Below, one piece after another: positions 24,026-33,245 of a DNA stretch of 64,000 bases (position 1 is the stretch's first letter; each line of letters begins with the position of its first letter). The stretch is taken from the NCBI RefSeq assembly GCF_014673495.1, contig NZ_CP051006.1, forward strand, positions 4,340,001-4,404,000. Reading direction: 5' to 3'. The position numbers and the translations under genes are program-made. Origin of the DNA: Streptomyces griseofuscus. GTDB taxonomy: Bacteria; Actinomycetota; Actinomycetes; Streptomycetales; Streptomycetaceae. The notes beneath the pieces are model-generated. The model saw only the letters and a program-made list of their open reading frames with translations, ran no database searches and was not told where the DNA came from.

Positions 24026-25309
24026 TTTCCGTCTCCCGGCTCCCCGCAGCAGCCGTTCGAAGTACGCCAGCAGCGCGGCGACGAATGCGTAGATCACGGC
24101 GACCAGGACGACCAGCAACGGTGATCTGCCGTCCGGTGGGAGCATCAGGGCCGCCACCCCGGCCGCGCCGACGAAGGCCACATTGAAGAGGACGTCGTAG
24201 ACGGAGAAGATCCGTCCGCGAAAGCCGTCGTCCACACAGGACTGGACGATGGTGTCGGTCGCGATCTTGGCGCCCTGGGTGATCAGCCCCAGTACGAAGG
24301 CGGCGACGAGCAGAGGTCCGGTGGCGAACGGCAGACCGAGGGCGGGCTCCAGCACCGCGGCCGCCGCCGAGCACACCACGATCCAGCGCAGGGGTCCCAG
24401 CCGTCCCGCCGCCCAGGGAGTCACCGCGGCCGCCACGAAGAACCCGGCACCGGACAGACCCAGCGCCAGACCGAGCAGCCGCAGTCCCTCGTCGGGGCCG
24501 GACGCGAGGGTGTAGCGGCACAGCATGAGCAGCAGGACGAGCAACGCGCCGTAGCTGAAGCGCATCAGCGTCATCGAGGCCAGCGCCCAGGCCGCCTCCC
24601 TGCGCCGGGGCGCGGCCAGATGCCGGATGGCGGCAAGCAGATCGCGGGCCGTGTCGGCGAGCGCGGTCAGCAGATGAGGTTGCAGTTGCTGCCGGTCAGG
24701 GCCGAGGAGCGTGGGCGCCATGTTCAAGGAGACCAGGCCCGCGCACAGATAGAGCAGGGCGCCCAGCAGCACCACCGCGGCATCGGAGCCCGAGGACAGC
24801 AGCCGTACCCCGAACGCGAGTCCGCCCCCGGCGGTCGCGGCGAGCGTGCCGGCCGTCGGGGACAGGGAGTTGGCGATCACCAGGCGCTCGGCGTCGACCA
24901 CCCGGGGCAGGGACGCGGAGAGCCCGGCGAGGATGAAGCGGTTGACGGCCGTGACACACAGCGCGGAGACGTAGAAGAGCCAGGCCGGGACGTGGCCCGC
25001 CATCAGCGCGGCGGTGCCGACGGCCAGCAGGGCGCGCAGCAGATTGCCGTGGACGAACACCTGGCGGCGCTGCCAGCGGTCCAGCAGGACGCCCGCGAAG
25101 GGGCCGACGAGTGAATAGGGGAGCAGCAGTACCGCCATCGCCGAGGCGATCGCGGCGGCCGAGGTCTGCTTCTCCGGGGAGAAGACGACGTAGGCGGCGA
25201 GCGCGACCTGGTAGACGCCGTCGGCGCCCTGGGACAGCAGACGGATGTACAGCAGGCGCCGGAAGTACCGCAGGCGCAACAGGACGCGCAGGTCACGGAC
25301 GACGGGCAT
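24005..25309 (-). CDS. MFS transporter, 12 transmembrane segments
   Basis: Probable drug/metabolite exporter of unknown substrate. 434 residues from ATG 25309 (MPVVRDLRVLLRLRYFRRLL), behind a GAGGC-type ribosome-binding site. An upstream GTG at 25324 is possible. Multiple hydrophobic helices and the loop GPFAGVLLDRWQRRQV resemble MFS motif A between TM2 and TM3. The C-terminus (RRKEGRCFT) is written by parS site 6, with the stop inside the palindrome. It lies downstream of ino1, separated by a strong hairpin at 25332–25363. Confidence 0.85.
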   Translation of the reverse strand: MPVVRDLRVLLRLRYFRRLLYIRLLSQGADGVYQVALAAYVVFSPEKQTSAAAIASAMAVLLLPYSLVGPFAGVLLDRWQRRQVFVHGNLLRALLAVGTAALMAGHVPAWLFYVSALCVTAVNRFILAGLSASLPRVVDAERLVIANSLSPTAGTLAATAGGGLAFGVRLLSSGSDAAVVLLGALLYLCAGLVSLNMAPTLLGPDRQQLQPHLLTALADTARDLLAAIRHLAAPRRREAAWALASMTLMRFSYGALLVLLLMLCRYTLASGPDEGLRLLGLALGLSGAGFFVAAAVTPWAAGRLGPLRWIVVCSAAAAVLEPALGLPFATGPLLVAAFVLGLITQGAKIATDTIVQSCVDDGFRGRIFSVYDVLFNVAFVGAAGVAALMLPPDGRSPLLVVLVAVIYAFVAALLAYFERLLRGAGRRKEGRCFT

Positions 25310-25331
25310 GGGGCACAGCCTCACATATGCG

Positions 25332-25363
25332 GAAGGTCCCCGGGTCAGGACCCGGGGACCTTC
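25332..25363 (-). terminator. ino1 terminator
   Basis: GAAGGTCCCCGGG (25332–25344) and CCCGGGGACCTTC (25351–25363) form a perfect 13-bp stem with a 6-nt loop between ino1 and the MFS gene. There is no T-run. Confidence 0.75.
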
Positions 25364-25421
25364 ACAGCCCTGGCAGGAGCGATTTTTGTACGAGCGGCTC
25401 CCCGTGGGGCGGTGTCGAGCT

Positions 25422-26504
25422 TTAGCGCTCGACGTCGCCGCGGATGAACTTCTCGACGTTCTCGCGGGCCTCGTCGTCGAAGTACTGCACCGGCGGGGAC
25501 TTCATGAAGTACGAGGATGCGGAGAGGATCGGGCCACCGATGCCGCGGTCCTTGGCGATCTTCGCGGCGCGCAGGGCGTCGATGATGACACCGGCGGAGT
25601 TCGGGGAGTCCCAGACCTCCAGCTTGTACTCCAGGTTCAGCGGGACGTCGCCGAAGGCGCGGCCCTCAAGGCGGACGTAGGCCCACTTGCGGTCGTCCAG
25701 CCAGGCCACGTAGTCGGACGGGCCGATGTGGACGTTCTTCTCGCCGAGGTCCCGGTCGGGGATCTGGGAGGTGACGGCCTGCGTCTTGGAGATCTTCTTG
25801 GACTCCAGGCGCTCACGCTCGAGCATGTTCTTGAAGTCCATGTTGCCGCCGACGTTCAGCTGCATCGTGCGGTCCAGGATGACACCGCGGTCCTCGAACA
25901 GCTTCGCCATGACGCGGTGCGTGATGGTGGCGCCGACCTGGGACTTGATGTCGTCACCGACGATCGGCACGCCGGCCTCGGTGAACTTGTCCGCCCACTC
26001 CTTGGTGCCGGCGATGAAGACCGGAAGGGCGTTGACGAAGGCGACCTTGGCGTCGATGGCGCACTGGGCGTAGAACTTCGCCGCGTCCTCGGAGCCGACC
26101 GGCAGGTAGCAGACGAGAACGTCGACCTGCTTGTCCTTCAGGATCTGGACGACGTCGACCGGCTCGGCCTCCGATTCCTCGATGGTCAGGCGGTAGTACT
26201 TGCCCAGGCCGTCGAGGGTGTGGCCGCGCTGCACGGTGACGCCGGTGTTCGGGACGTCGCAGATCTTGATGGTGTTGTTCTCGGAGGCGCCGATCGCGTC
26301 CGCGAGGTCGAGGCCGACCTTCTTGGCGTCCACGTCGAACGCGGCCACGAACTCGATGTCGCGCACGTGGTACTCACCGAACTGCACGTGCATCAGGCCG
26401 GGGACCTTGGCCGCCGCGTCGGCGTCCTTGTAGTACTCGACTCCCTGCACCAGCGACGCGGCGCAGTTGCCCACGCCGACGACGGCTACGCGAACCGAAC
26501 CCAT
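25422..26504 (-). CDS. ino1: Inositol-1-phosphate (myo-inositol-3-phosphate) synthase
   Basis: NAD-dependent cyclisation of glucose-6-phosphate to inositol phosphate, feeding phosphatidylinositol and mycothiol. 360 residues, the short actinobacterial form. The Rossmann start is VRVAVVGVGNCAASLVQG. Conserved GDDIKSQVGATITHR and QLNVGGNMDFKNM are active-site segments of the family. A strong hairpin follows it. A PadR regulator gene lies 43 nt upstream on the same strand and is likely co-transcribed. Confidence 0.95.
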   Translation of the reverse strand: MGSVRVAVVGVGNCAASLVQGVEYYKDADAAAKVPGLMHVQFGEYHVRDIEFVAAFDVDAKKVGLDLADAIGASENNTIKICDVPNTGVTVQRGHTLDGLGKYYRLTIEESEAEPVDVVQILKDKQVDVLVCYLPVGSEDAAKFYAQCAIDAKVAFVNALPVFIAGTKEWADKFTEAGVPIVGDDIKSQVGATITHRVMAKLFEDRGVILDRTMQLNVGGNMDFKNMLERERLESKKISKTQAVTSQIPDRDLGEKNVHIGPSDYVAWLDDRKWAYVRLEGRAFGDVPLNLEYKLEVWDSPNSAGVIIDALRAAKIAKDRGIGGPILSASSYFMKSPPVQYFDDEARENVEKFIRGDVER

Positions 26505-26547
26505 TCCGGTTGCTCCCTGTGTGTACGAGTGAGGCCCTGACTGGGAC

Positions 26548-27231
26548 TCACGTGGCGGTGTCGCCGGGCGGATCCGTACGGGAGGTGCTCCCGGTACGGG
26601 GCAGGCCGCCCGTCGATCCAGTGGTGGTGTCCTCTTGAGCGGGCCCCCCGGACGAGGGACTTCTCAGGTCCCGTCCGGCTCGCTCGCTCTCGATGAGCTC
26701 GTTCAGCCAGCGCACTTCGCGCTCCACGGATTCCATCCCGTGGCGCTGGAGCTCGAGTGTGTAGTCGTCCAGGCGCTCCCGCGTCCGGGTCAGGGAGGTG
26801 CGCATCTTCTCCAGACGCTCCTCCAGCCGGCTGCGCCGGCCCTCCAGCACGCGCATGCGCACATCGCGCGAGGTCTGCCCGAAGAAGGCGAACCGTGCGG
26901 CGAAGTGCTCGTCCTCGTACGCGTCGGGACCGGTCTGCGAGAGCAGTTCCTCGAAGTGCTCCTTACCTTCCGCCGTCAACCGGTAGACGATCTTGGCGCG
27001 GCGTCCGGTGAGGGGAGCGGCGAGGGCGTCCTCGTGGGTGTTGCCCGGCTCCTCGGTCAACCAGCCGCTCGCGACCAGCGTCTTGAGGCAGGGATACAGG
27101 GTCCCGTAGCTGAAAGCGCGGAACACACCCAGGGACGTGTTGAGTCGTTTACGCAGCTCGTAACCGTGCATGGGGGACTCGCGCAGCAGGCCGAGCACGG
27201 CGAACTCAAGGATGCCGGAGCGCCGGCTCAT
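26548..27231 (-). CDS. PadR-family transcriptional regulator
   Basis: 227 residues from ATG 27231 with a GGAGGAGG ribosome-binding site. The N-terminal winged helix LEFAVLGLLRESPMHGYELRKRLNTSLG is the PadR signature. A C-terminal coiled region with repeated Arg/Glu (MRVLEGRRSRLEERLEKMRT) is followed by a disordered tail. The upstream gap has a perfect long dyad (27298–27330) that is a strong candidate for its own operator. Its position just before ino1 suggests control of inositol synthesis or shared transcription; the effector is unknown. Confidence 0.92.
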   Translation of the reverse strand: MSRRSGILEFAVLGLLRESPMHGYELRKRLNTSLGVFRAFSYGTLYPCLKTLVASGWLTEEPGNTHEDALAAPLTGRRAKIVYRLTAEGKEHFEELLSQTGPDAYEDEHFAARFAFFGQTSRDVRMRVLEGRRSRLEERLEKMRTSLTRTRERLDDYTLELQRHGMESVEREVRWLNELIESERAGRDLRSPSSGGPAQEDTTTGSTGGLPRTGSTSRTDPPGDTAT

Positions 27232-27626
27232 CGTCGCCTCCTCCCGGCCCGCGGCTCCCACCGCAGGTCTCCCAGTGCCTTCTCAGCGTCTTTATCTCGT
27301 GCTGATGTATCGACTCGATACATCAGCACGATAGAACGACGTCACGCGTGCGACAAGGGGGACGGTGGTGAACGGGATCACATAACCGATTCGTAGGAGG
27401 CAACTTGCCTGGTTTGGGGTGAACTTCGGGGCTCGGTGGGTTTTGGCGGTGCGTAGTCTGTGCGGCATGCAGACCACCGGGAACCATGCGACGCCTGGGG
27501 AGCGTCGTCGTCCCCGGTGCAGTACGGGTGAATGCGCGACCGACCACATCCGTACGTCGGGGGGACCGGAAACCAGCCGCCAGTCCAGGTGCGCAAGGGT
27601 GCGCCTGCCCGAGGAGTAATCGTTCG
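27232..27626. promoter_or_regulatory. Divergent padR / PBP promoter region
   Basis: A 395-bp gap between divergent genes. The PadR-side 100 bp contain the dyad 27298–27330. Toward the PBP gene there is a TTGCCT…TAGTCT pair (about 27412 and 27449), too far apart for a confident promoter call. No other structure was recognised. Confidence 0.4.
27298..27330. promoter_or_regulatory. Perfect 33-bp operator-like palindrome (PadR candidate site)
   Basis: Two perfectly complementary 16-bp arms (27298–27313 and 27315–27330) around a single central C. The core is ATGTATCGA-C-TCGATACAT. ATGT…ACAT half-sites are the hallmark of PadR operators (classically 8 bp apart; 11 here). It begins 67 bp upstream of the padR start codon. 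Confidence 0.75.
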
Positions 27627-30329
27627 ATGAGCGAGCACCGTCGCAAACCGCCGCAGCCGCAGGGAGGCGGACGTGCCGCGGCCCGACGCGGCCAGCCCGG
27701 TTCGTCCCCCGGTCGCCGCGCGGCACCGCGAGGCGCCAGCGGATCGCCTGCCGACTCTCCGGGAGACGAGGCACGGTCGCTCGGCGGCCGCGCCGAGGCC
27801 CGGCGCGCGGCCCAGAGAAGCAGTGGTGGACGCCGCAGAGCAGCCGAGCCCGCAGGCGGCCGCCGCGGTGGCCCCGGCGGCCCGTCCGGACCCGGACGCG
27901 GTCGGGGGCGTACGACCCCGCCCGGCAAGAAGCGGATCATCGACTATCCCCGCGCGGACAAGTACGGGTGGCACCGGTGGGTGCCGTCCTGGAAGCTCGT
28001 GTCGGGCGTGTTCATCGGCTTCGTCGGTTGCCTCGTGGCCGTCGCCGGCATCGGGTACGCGATGGTGGGCGTCCCTGACGTGGCCAAGACCGCGCAGGCG
28101 CAGAACAACGTCTACTACTGGTCCGACGGATCGGTGATGGTCGCGACCGGTGGCGAGACCAACCGGCAGATCATCAACTACGAGGACATCCCCAAGGAGA
28201 TGCGGTACGCCGTCATCTCCCAGGAGAACAAGACCTTCGAGACCGACAGCGGCGTGGACCCGTCGGGTATCGCCCGAGCGGTCTTCAACATGGCCAGGGG
28301 CGGTCAGACCCAGGGTGGCTCGACGATCACCCAGCAGTACGTCAAGAACGCCATGCTCGACGACCAGTCGCAGACCCTCTCCCGCAAGTTCAAGGAGATC
28401 TTCGTCGCGATCAAGGTGGGCACCGAGGTGCCCAAACCGAAGATCATGGCCGGTTACCTGAACTCGGCGTACTTCGGTCGCGGTGCCTACGGCATCCAGG
28501 CGGCCTCGCGCGCCTACTTCAACATCGACGCCAAGCAGCTCAACCCCGGCCAGTGCGCCTTCCTCGCGGCGATGCTGAAGGGCGCCACCTACTACGACCC
28601 GGCCGGCGCCACGTCCCTCGACCCCAATGCCACGGCCGAGGCGAACAAGAAGCGCGCCCTGGGGCAGATGCAGGACACCCTCGACAAGATGGTCAAGTAC
28701 GGCCATCTGAGCGCCGCCGAACGTGCCAAGTACACGACGCTCCCCCACTCGCAGAACCCGCGCTCGAACAGCCGGCTCAGCGGCCAGGTGGGCTACCTCG
28801 TCGACCTCGCCAAGTCCTACTTGATCAACAACAGTGACAAGACCCATGTCACCGCGGACGATCTCCAGAAGGGCGGCTACCGGATCCACACGACCTTCGA
28901 CAAGAAGAAGGTCAACGCGCTGGAAGCCGCCGTCAAGAAGGTCCAGAAGGCGAACATCAAGCCCGACGTACGTCCGAAGTACGACAAGTACGTCCAGTTC
29001 GGCGGAGCCTCGGTCGAGCCGAAGACGGGCGCCATCCGGGCCATCTACGGCGGTGAGGACGCGACCAAGCACTTCACCGACAACGCCGACTCGACCGGCG
29101 CCCAGGTGGGCTCCACGTTCAAGCCCTTCGTGCTGGCGGCCTCGATGAAGTGGGGCGTGCGCGACCCGCACGGTCCGGCGGACCAGGGCCTGGACGAGCG
29201 CACGATCGCCTCTCCCAAGAGCCTGTACAGCGGCAAGAACAAGCTCAAGATCGAGAACTACGACCACAGTGTCTGGACGGACAAGGACGGCAAGGAGTGG
29301 CTCCAGACCAACGACGGCAATGAGTCCGTCGGTGACGCGCCGGACTACAAGATCGACCTTCGTGAGGCGATGCAGTTCTCGGTGAACTCGGCCTATGTGC
29401 AGCTCGGCATGGACGTGGGCCTGGACAAGGTCGAGCAGTCCGCGCTGGACGCGGGTCTGCTGAAGGGCAGCCTGGCCAGCTCCAACTACCCGTCCTTCTC
29501 GATCGGCACCTCCGACCCGAGCGCCATCCGTATGGCCGGGGCCTACGGCACCTTCGCCAACAGCGGTCAGCAGACCGACCCGTACTCGGTCGACAAGGTC
29601 GAGAGCAAGGACGGGGTCGTCTACCGGCACGAGGTGAAGTCGAAGGAGGCCTACTCGGCGAACGTGGCGAACAACGTCACCGACGTCTTGCGGACCGTGG
29701 TCGACAAGGGCACGGGTACCAACGCCCGGCTGCCCGGACGTGAGGTGGCCGGCAAGACCGGTACCACCGACGGCAACAAGTCGGCCTGGTTCGTCGGCTA
29801 CACCCCGCAGCTGTCCACCGCGATCAGCATGTTCCGCCTGGACGACAACGCGAATAACAAGAACCGCACGTTCCTGGAGATGTACGGAACGGGTGGCCAG
29901 AAGCAGATCCACGGCGCCTCGTTCCCGTCCGAGATCTTCCACGACTACATGACCCAGGCGCTTCAGGGTCAGCCGGCGCTGACGTTCCCGGCGCCCGAGC
30001 CCATCGGCGTCGCGCTGAACCCCGAGCCGAGCCCGACGCCGACCCCGTCGACCTCGCCGAGCCCGTCCACGAGCCCGTCCACGAGCCCGTCGCCGAGCGA
30101 CAGCGTCTCTCCGAGCCCGACGAACAGCCAGAGCTGTGGCTTCTTCGGCTGCACCGACGGCGGCAACGGCAACGGCGGTGACAACGGCAACGGCCCCGGC
30201 GGGAACGGCACCGGCGGCATGGACGGTGGGCCGACGCCCTCGACCACGGCCACCGATCCCGGCGCCGCCGGCGGGACCCGGGGTAATGGCAACGGCAACG
30301 GAGGAACCATCTGGGGACCGGCGGGCTGA
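27627..30329 (+). CDS. Class A penicillin-binding protein (transglycosylase/transpeptidase)
   Basis: Bifunctional peptidoglycan synthase. 900 residues from ATG 27627 behind GAGGAG. Order: a basic Pro/Gly/Arg-rich cytoplasmic tail (1–110), a membrane anchor VSGVFIGFVGCLVAVAGIGYA, and a GT51 domain with AVISQENKTFETDSG (catalytic Glu near 198) and QGGSTITQQYVKN. The transpeptidase domain has STFK (Ser near 496), SVNS (near 585) and KTGTT (near 710). The C-terminal ~110 residues are a Ser-Pro-Thr repeat, then CGFFGC, then Asn-Gly-rich sequence. A hairpin terminator follows at 30391–30419. Confidence 0.95.
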   Translation: MSEHRRKPPQPQGGGRAAARRGQPGSSPGRRAAPRGASGSPADSPGDEARSLGGRAEARRAAQRSSGGRRRAAEPAGGRRGGPGGPSGPGRGRGRTTPPGKKRIIDYPRADKYGWHRWVPSWKLVSGVFIGFVGCLVAVAGIGYAMVGVPDVAKTAQAQNNVYYWSDGSVMVATGGETNRQIINYEDIPKEMRYAVISQENKTFETDSGVDPSGIARAVFNMARGGQTQGGSTITQQYVKNAMLDDQSQTLSRKFKEIFVAIKVGTEVPKPKIMAGYLNSAYFGRGAYGIQAASRAYFNIDAKQLNPGQCAFLAAMLKGATYYDPAGATSLDPNATAEANKKRALGQMQDTLDKMVKYGHLSAAERAKYTTLPHSQNPRSNSRLSGQVGYLVDLAKSYLINNSDKTHVTADDLQKGGYRIHTTFDKKKVNALEAAVKKVQKANIKPDVRPKYDKYVQFGGASVEPKTGAIRAIYGGEDATKHFTDNADSTGAQVGSTFKPFVLAASMKWGVRDPHGPADQGLDERTIASPKSLYSGKNKLKIENYDHSVWTDKDGKEWLQTNDGNESVGDAPDYKIDLREAMQFSVNSAYVQLGMDVGLDKVEQSALDAGLLKGSLASSNYPSFSIGTSDPSAIRMAGAYGTFANSGQQTDPYSVDKVESKDGVVYRHEVKSKEAYSANVANNVTDVLRTVVDKGTGTNARLPGREVAGKTGTTDGNKSAWFVGYTPQLSTAISMFRLDDNANNKNRTFLEMYGTGGQKQIHGASFPSEIFHDYMTQALQGQPALTFPAPEPIGVALNPEPSPTPTPSTSPSPSTSPSTSPSPSDSVSPSPTNSQSCGFFGCTDGGNGNGGDNGNGPGGNGTGGMDGGPTPSTTATDPGAAGGTRGNGNGNGGTIWGPAG

Positions 30330-30373
30330 CCCCCCGGTCCGACCGGTTGGCGGCCATATCTCCCGCTCTGCCT

Positions 30374-30387
30374 GTTTCACGTGAAAC
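30374..30387. other. parS: parS site 7
   Basis: Exact GTTTCACGTGAAAC, 44 bp after the PBP stop and immediately before its terminator hairpin. Confidence 0.95.
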
Positions 30388-30390
30388 ATC

Positions 30391-30419
30391 GGCCGCCGCA
30401 CCGACCAGGTGCGGCGGCC
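30391..30419 (+). terminator. PBP gene terminator
   Basis: GGCCGCCGCACC (30391–30402) and GGTGCGGCGGCC (30408–30419) form a perfect 12-bp stem with a 5-nt loop. TCCGCGTTTTC follows. Confidence 0.8.
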
Positions 30420-30449
30420 CTCCGCGTTTTCATGGGGAGGTACGGCAGG

Positions 30450-32003
30450 ATGTGGCCCATGCCCAGTGCAGAGATGACACCCCCGGGCGTGTACGAGCCC
30501 GAACCGGAGCGGTCCGCCCCGCCGGAGCCGGTGCGGCCGACCAGGGAGGACGAGGTCGCGGCGGCCGGCAGTGAACTGGTCGGCGGCCCCATCGGGCGGT
30601 ACGCCCTGCTCGGAACCTCCTGGTGGACGCCCGTGCGGATCGTGGCGCTCGTGGCGATCGGCATGTTCGCCCTGGGCCTGGTCCAGAAGGCGCCGTGCTA
30701 CCACAGCGCCTGGTTCTTCGGCGCCAGCTCCCAGTACACGAAGGCCTGCTACTCGGACATCCCGCACCTCTACCAGGGCCGCGGATTCGCCGATCACCTC
30801 GTGCCCTACTTCGACAGACTCCCGGACGACCTGTCCGGCGGCATGGGCTATCTCGAGTACCCGGTGCTGACCGGAGTGTTCATGCAGGTGGCCTCCTGGC
30901 TGACCCCGCACAGCGGCGGGATCCAGCACCAGGAGCAGTGGTACTGGTTCGTCAACGCCGCGATGCTGATGGTCTGTACGGCCGTACTCGCCGTCTGTGT
31001 GGCTCGTACCCACCGCCGGCGCCCCTGGGACGGCCTGCTGGTCGCTCTGGCGCCCGCGGCGGCGCTGACCGCCACCATCAACTGGGACCTGCTGGCGGTG
31101 GCGCTGACGGCCGCCGCGATGCTGATGTGGGCCCGCGGCCGCCCCGTCGCCTTCGGCATCCTCCTGGGGCTCGCCACGGCCGCCAAGCTCTATCCCGTGC
31201 TCCTGCTCGGCCCCCTGTTCGTACTGTGCTGGCGGGCGGGCAGATGGCGGGAGTTCGTGCAGGCGGCGGCGGGAACGGTGGGCGCCTGGCTGGTGGTGAA
31301 CCTGCCGGTGATGCTGTTCGCCTTCCAGGGCTGGTCGAAGTTCTACTCGTTCAGCCATGACCGGGGCGTCGACTTCGGCTCGTTCTGGCTGATCTGGTCC
31401 CAGAACTCGGACCACCCGCCGAGCACCGACTTCGTGAACACCGCCGCCACGGTGCTGATGGTGCTGTGCTCCATCGGCATCGCCGTGCTCACGTTCACCG
31501 CCCCGCGCCGGCCGCGCTTCGCCCAGCTGGCCTTCCTGATCGTGGCGGTCTTCATCCTCACCAACAAGGTCTACTCGCCGCAGTACGTGCTCTGGCTGGT
31601 GCCGCTGGCGGCCCTCGCCCGGCCCAAGTGGCGGGACTTCCTGATCTGGCAGGCGTGCGAGGTGGCGTACTTCCTCGGCATCTGGATGTACCTCGCCTAC
31701 ACGACCAGCGGAGACGCCCACAAGGGCCTGCCGACGCACGGCTACCAGTGGGCGATCGCCCTGCATCTGCTGGGCACGCTGTACCTGTGCGCCGTCGTCG
31801 TACGCGACATCCTGATGCCGGAGCGGGACGTGGTGCGCCGGTCCGGGGACGACGACCCCTCGGGCGGGGTGCTCGACGGGGCGGAGGACGTCTTCGCGTT
31901 CACCGCGGTGGCCCGTCCGCCCCGGCACGCGGCCCCGTACGAGGCGCCGCAGGTGGAGTGGGGCAGGCCGGAAGCGGCGCCTCCCCAGGGCCGTTCGCTG
32001 TGA
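30450..32003 (+). CDS. GT87-type membrane glycosyltransferase (DUF2029)
   Basis: Polytopic protein of about 517 residues resembling actinobacterial polyprenyl-phosphate-mannose-dependent mannosyltransferases. ATG 30450 (MWPMPSAEMTPPGVYE) is spaced 9 nt from GGGGAGG; ATG 30459 is equally possible. About ten hydrophobic segments follow an acidic N-terminal tail, with a conserved YLEYPVLTG-type loop after the first helix and WDLLAVALTAAAMLMWARGR. The C-terminal 60 residues are cytosolic and charged. Donor and acceptor cannot be told from sequence. A 14-bp terminator follows at 32065–32098. Confidence 0.82.
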   Translation: MWPMPSAEMTPPGVYEPEPERSAPPEPVRPTREDEVAAAGSELVGGPIGRYALLGTSWWTPVRIVALVAIGMFALGLVQKAPCYHSAWFFGASSQYTKACYSDIPHLYQGRGFADHLVPYFDRLPDDLSGGMGYLEYPVLTGVFMQVASWLTPHSGGIQHQEQWYWFVNAAMLMVCTAVLAVCVARTHRRRPWDGLLVALAPAAALTATINWDLLAVALTAAAMLMWARGRPVAFGILLGLATAAKLYPVLLLGPLFVLCWRAGRWREFVQAAAGTVGAWLVVNLPVMLFAFQGWSKFYSFSHDRGVDFGSFWLIWSQNSDHPPSTDFVNTAATVLMVLCSIGIAVLTFTAPRRPRFAQLAFLIVAVFILTNKVYSPQYVLWLVPLAALARPKWRDFLIWQACEVAYFLGIWMYLAYTTSGDAHKGLPTHGYQWAIALHLLGTLYLCAVVVRDILMPERDVVRRSGDDDPSGGVLDGAEDVFAFTAVARPPRHAAPYEAPQVEWGRPEAAPPQGRSL

Positions 32004-32064
32004 GCGAACGGCTCGGCTGAACGGCCCGCGCCGCTTCGGCCCGGGTGAAGGACGAGGGCGCGAA

Positions 32065-32098
32065 GAAGGCCGTACACGCAGTTCCGTGTACGGCCTTC
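32065..32098. terminator. Bidirectional terminator between GT87 gene and racemase-like gene
   Basis: GAAGGCCGTACACG (32065–32078) and CGTGTACGGCCTTC (32085–32098) form a perfect 14-bp stem with a 6-nt loop between convergent genes. Confidence 0.85.
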
Positions 32099-32131
32099 CT
32101 GTTGTCCGTTACCGGCGGACTCGAACCGGTC

Positions 32132-33163
32132 TCAGCAGTCCACGATGCGGTCGAACTGCGTGGTGGTGTGCCGCAGATGGGCCACCAGCTCGTCGCCGAC
32201 CTTGGGTTCCGCGGCGTCCGAGGGCACGAACAGGATCGACACCTGCATGTGCGGCGGTTCGGCGAACCAGCGCTGCTTGCCGTCCCAGACGAACGGGGAG
32301 AGGTTCCGGTTGACCGTGGCGAGACCGGCGCGGGCGACGCCCTTGGCGCGCGGCATGACGCCGTGCAGGGCCTTCGGCGCCTCCAGGCCCACCCCGTGCG
32401 ACGTACCGCCCGCCACGACCACCAGGAAGCCGTCGGAGGCCGCCTTCTGCTGCCGGTAGCCGAACCGGTCGCCCTTGGTCACGCGGGTGACGTCCAGGAC
32501 GGCACCGCGGTACTGGGTCGCCTCGTGGTCCCCCAGCCACAGCCGCGTGCCGATGCGGGCGCGGAACCGGGTCTGCGGGAACTGCTGCTGGAGCCGGACG
32601 AGTTCGTCGGCCTTGAGGTGGCTGACGAACATCGTGTGCAGCGGCAGTCGGGCGGCGCGCAGCCGGTCCATCCAGCCGATGACCTCCTCGACGGCGTCCG
32701 AGCCGTCGGTGCGGTCCAGCGGCAGATGGATGGCGAAGCCCTCCAGGCGGACGTTCTCTATGGCCTGGTGCAGCTGCGGCAGATCCTGCTCGCTGATGCC
32801 GTGCCGCTTCATCGAGGACATCACCTCGATGACGACACGCGCGCCCACCAGGCCGTACACACCGTCGATCGAGGAGACCGAGCGGACCACCCGGTCGGGC
32901 AGCGGCACCGGCTCCTCGCCGCGCCGGTAGGGCGTCAGCACCAGCAGGTCGCCGCCGAAGTAGTCCTTGATGCGCGCGGCCTCGTACGTGGTGCCGACGG
33001 CGAGCAGATCCGAGCCGAGCCGGGTGGCCTCCTCCGAGAGCCGTTCGTGCCCAAAGCCGTAGCCGTTGCCCTTGCAGACCGGGACCAGGCCCGGGAACTG
33101 CTCCTGCACGTGCTTGTGGTGCGCCCGCCAGCGCGCGGTGTCGACGTAGAGCGTGAGCGCCAT
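32132..33163 (-). CDS. Alanine racemase-like PLP protein
   Basis: 343 residues (MALTLYVDTARWRAHHKHVQ). The N-terminal barrel has the PLP-lysine motif VCKGNGYGFG (Lys near residue 31) of the fold III alanine racemase family. The C-terminal part lacks the GYADG-type motif that supplies the second catalytic base (Tyr) in true alanine racemases. It reads HGVMPRAKGVARAGLATVNR there, so activity and substrate are uncertain. It lies 82 nt downstream of the FemX-like gene on the same strand, suggesting a role linked to peptidoglycan amino acids. Confidence 0.8.
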   Translation of the reverse strand: MALTLYVDTARWRAHHKHVQEQFPGLVPVCKGNGYGFGHERLSEEATRLGSDLLAVGTTYEAARIKDYFGGDLLVLTPYRRGEEPVPLPDRVVRSVSSIDGVYGLVGARVVIEVMSSMKRHGISEQDLPQLHQAIENVRLEGFAIHLPLDRTDGSDAVEEVIGWMDRLRAARLPLHTMFVSHLKADELVRLQQQFPQTRFRARIGTRLWLGDHEATQYRGAVLDVTRVTKGDRFGYRQQKAASDGFLVVVAGGTSHGVGLEAPKALHGVMPRAKGVARAGLATVNRNLSPFVWDGKQRWFAEPPHMQVSILFVPSDAAEPKVGDELVAHLRHTTTQFDRIVDC

Positions 33164-33245
33164 GGCCGGACCCGGACCCTTTCTCGTGGCTGAGGTGTAT
33201 CGGGGGTGAAGTGCTGTGAACCCTATGGAATCAAACGCCGGCTGC

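Noticed and set aside
27378..31928. Very long open frame on the minus strand opposite the PBP and glycosyltransferase genes
   Set aside because: It is the antisense shadow of two well-supported genes in high-GC DNA, with low-complexity Arg/Gly/Val-rich translation and no family motifs.
32109..32128. tRNA-like T-loop (GGTTCGAGTCCGCCGGT on the minus strand)
   Set aside because: The T-arm does not fold canonically and no acceptor, D or anticodon arms are found upstream, where the racemase-like gene lies.
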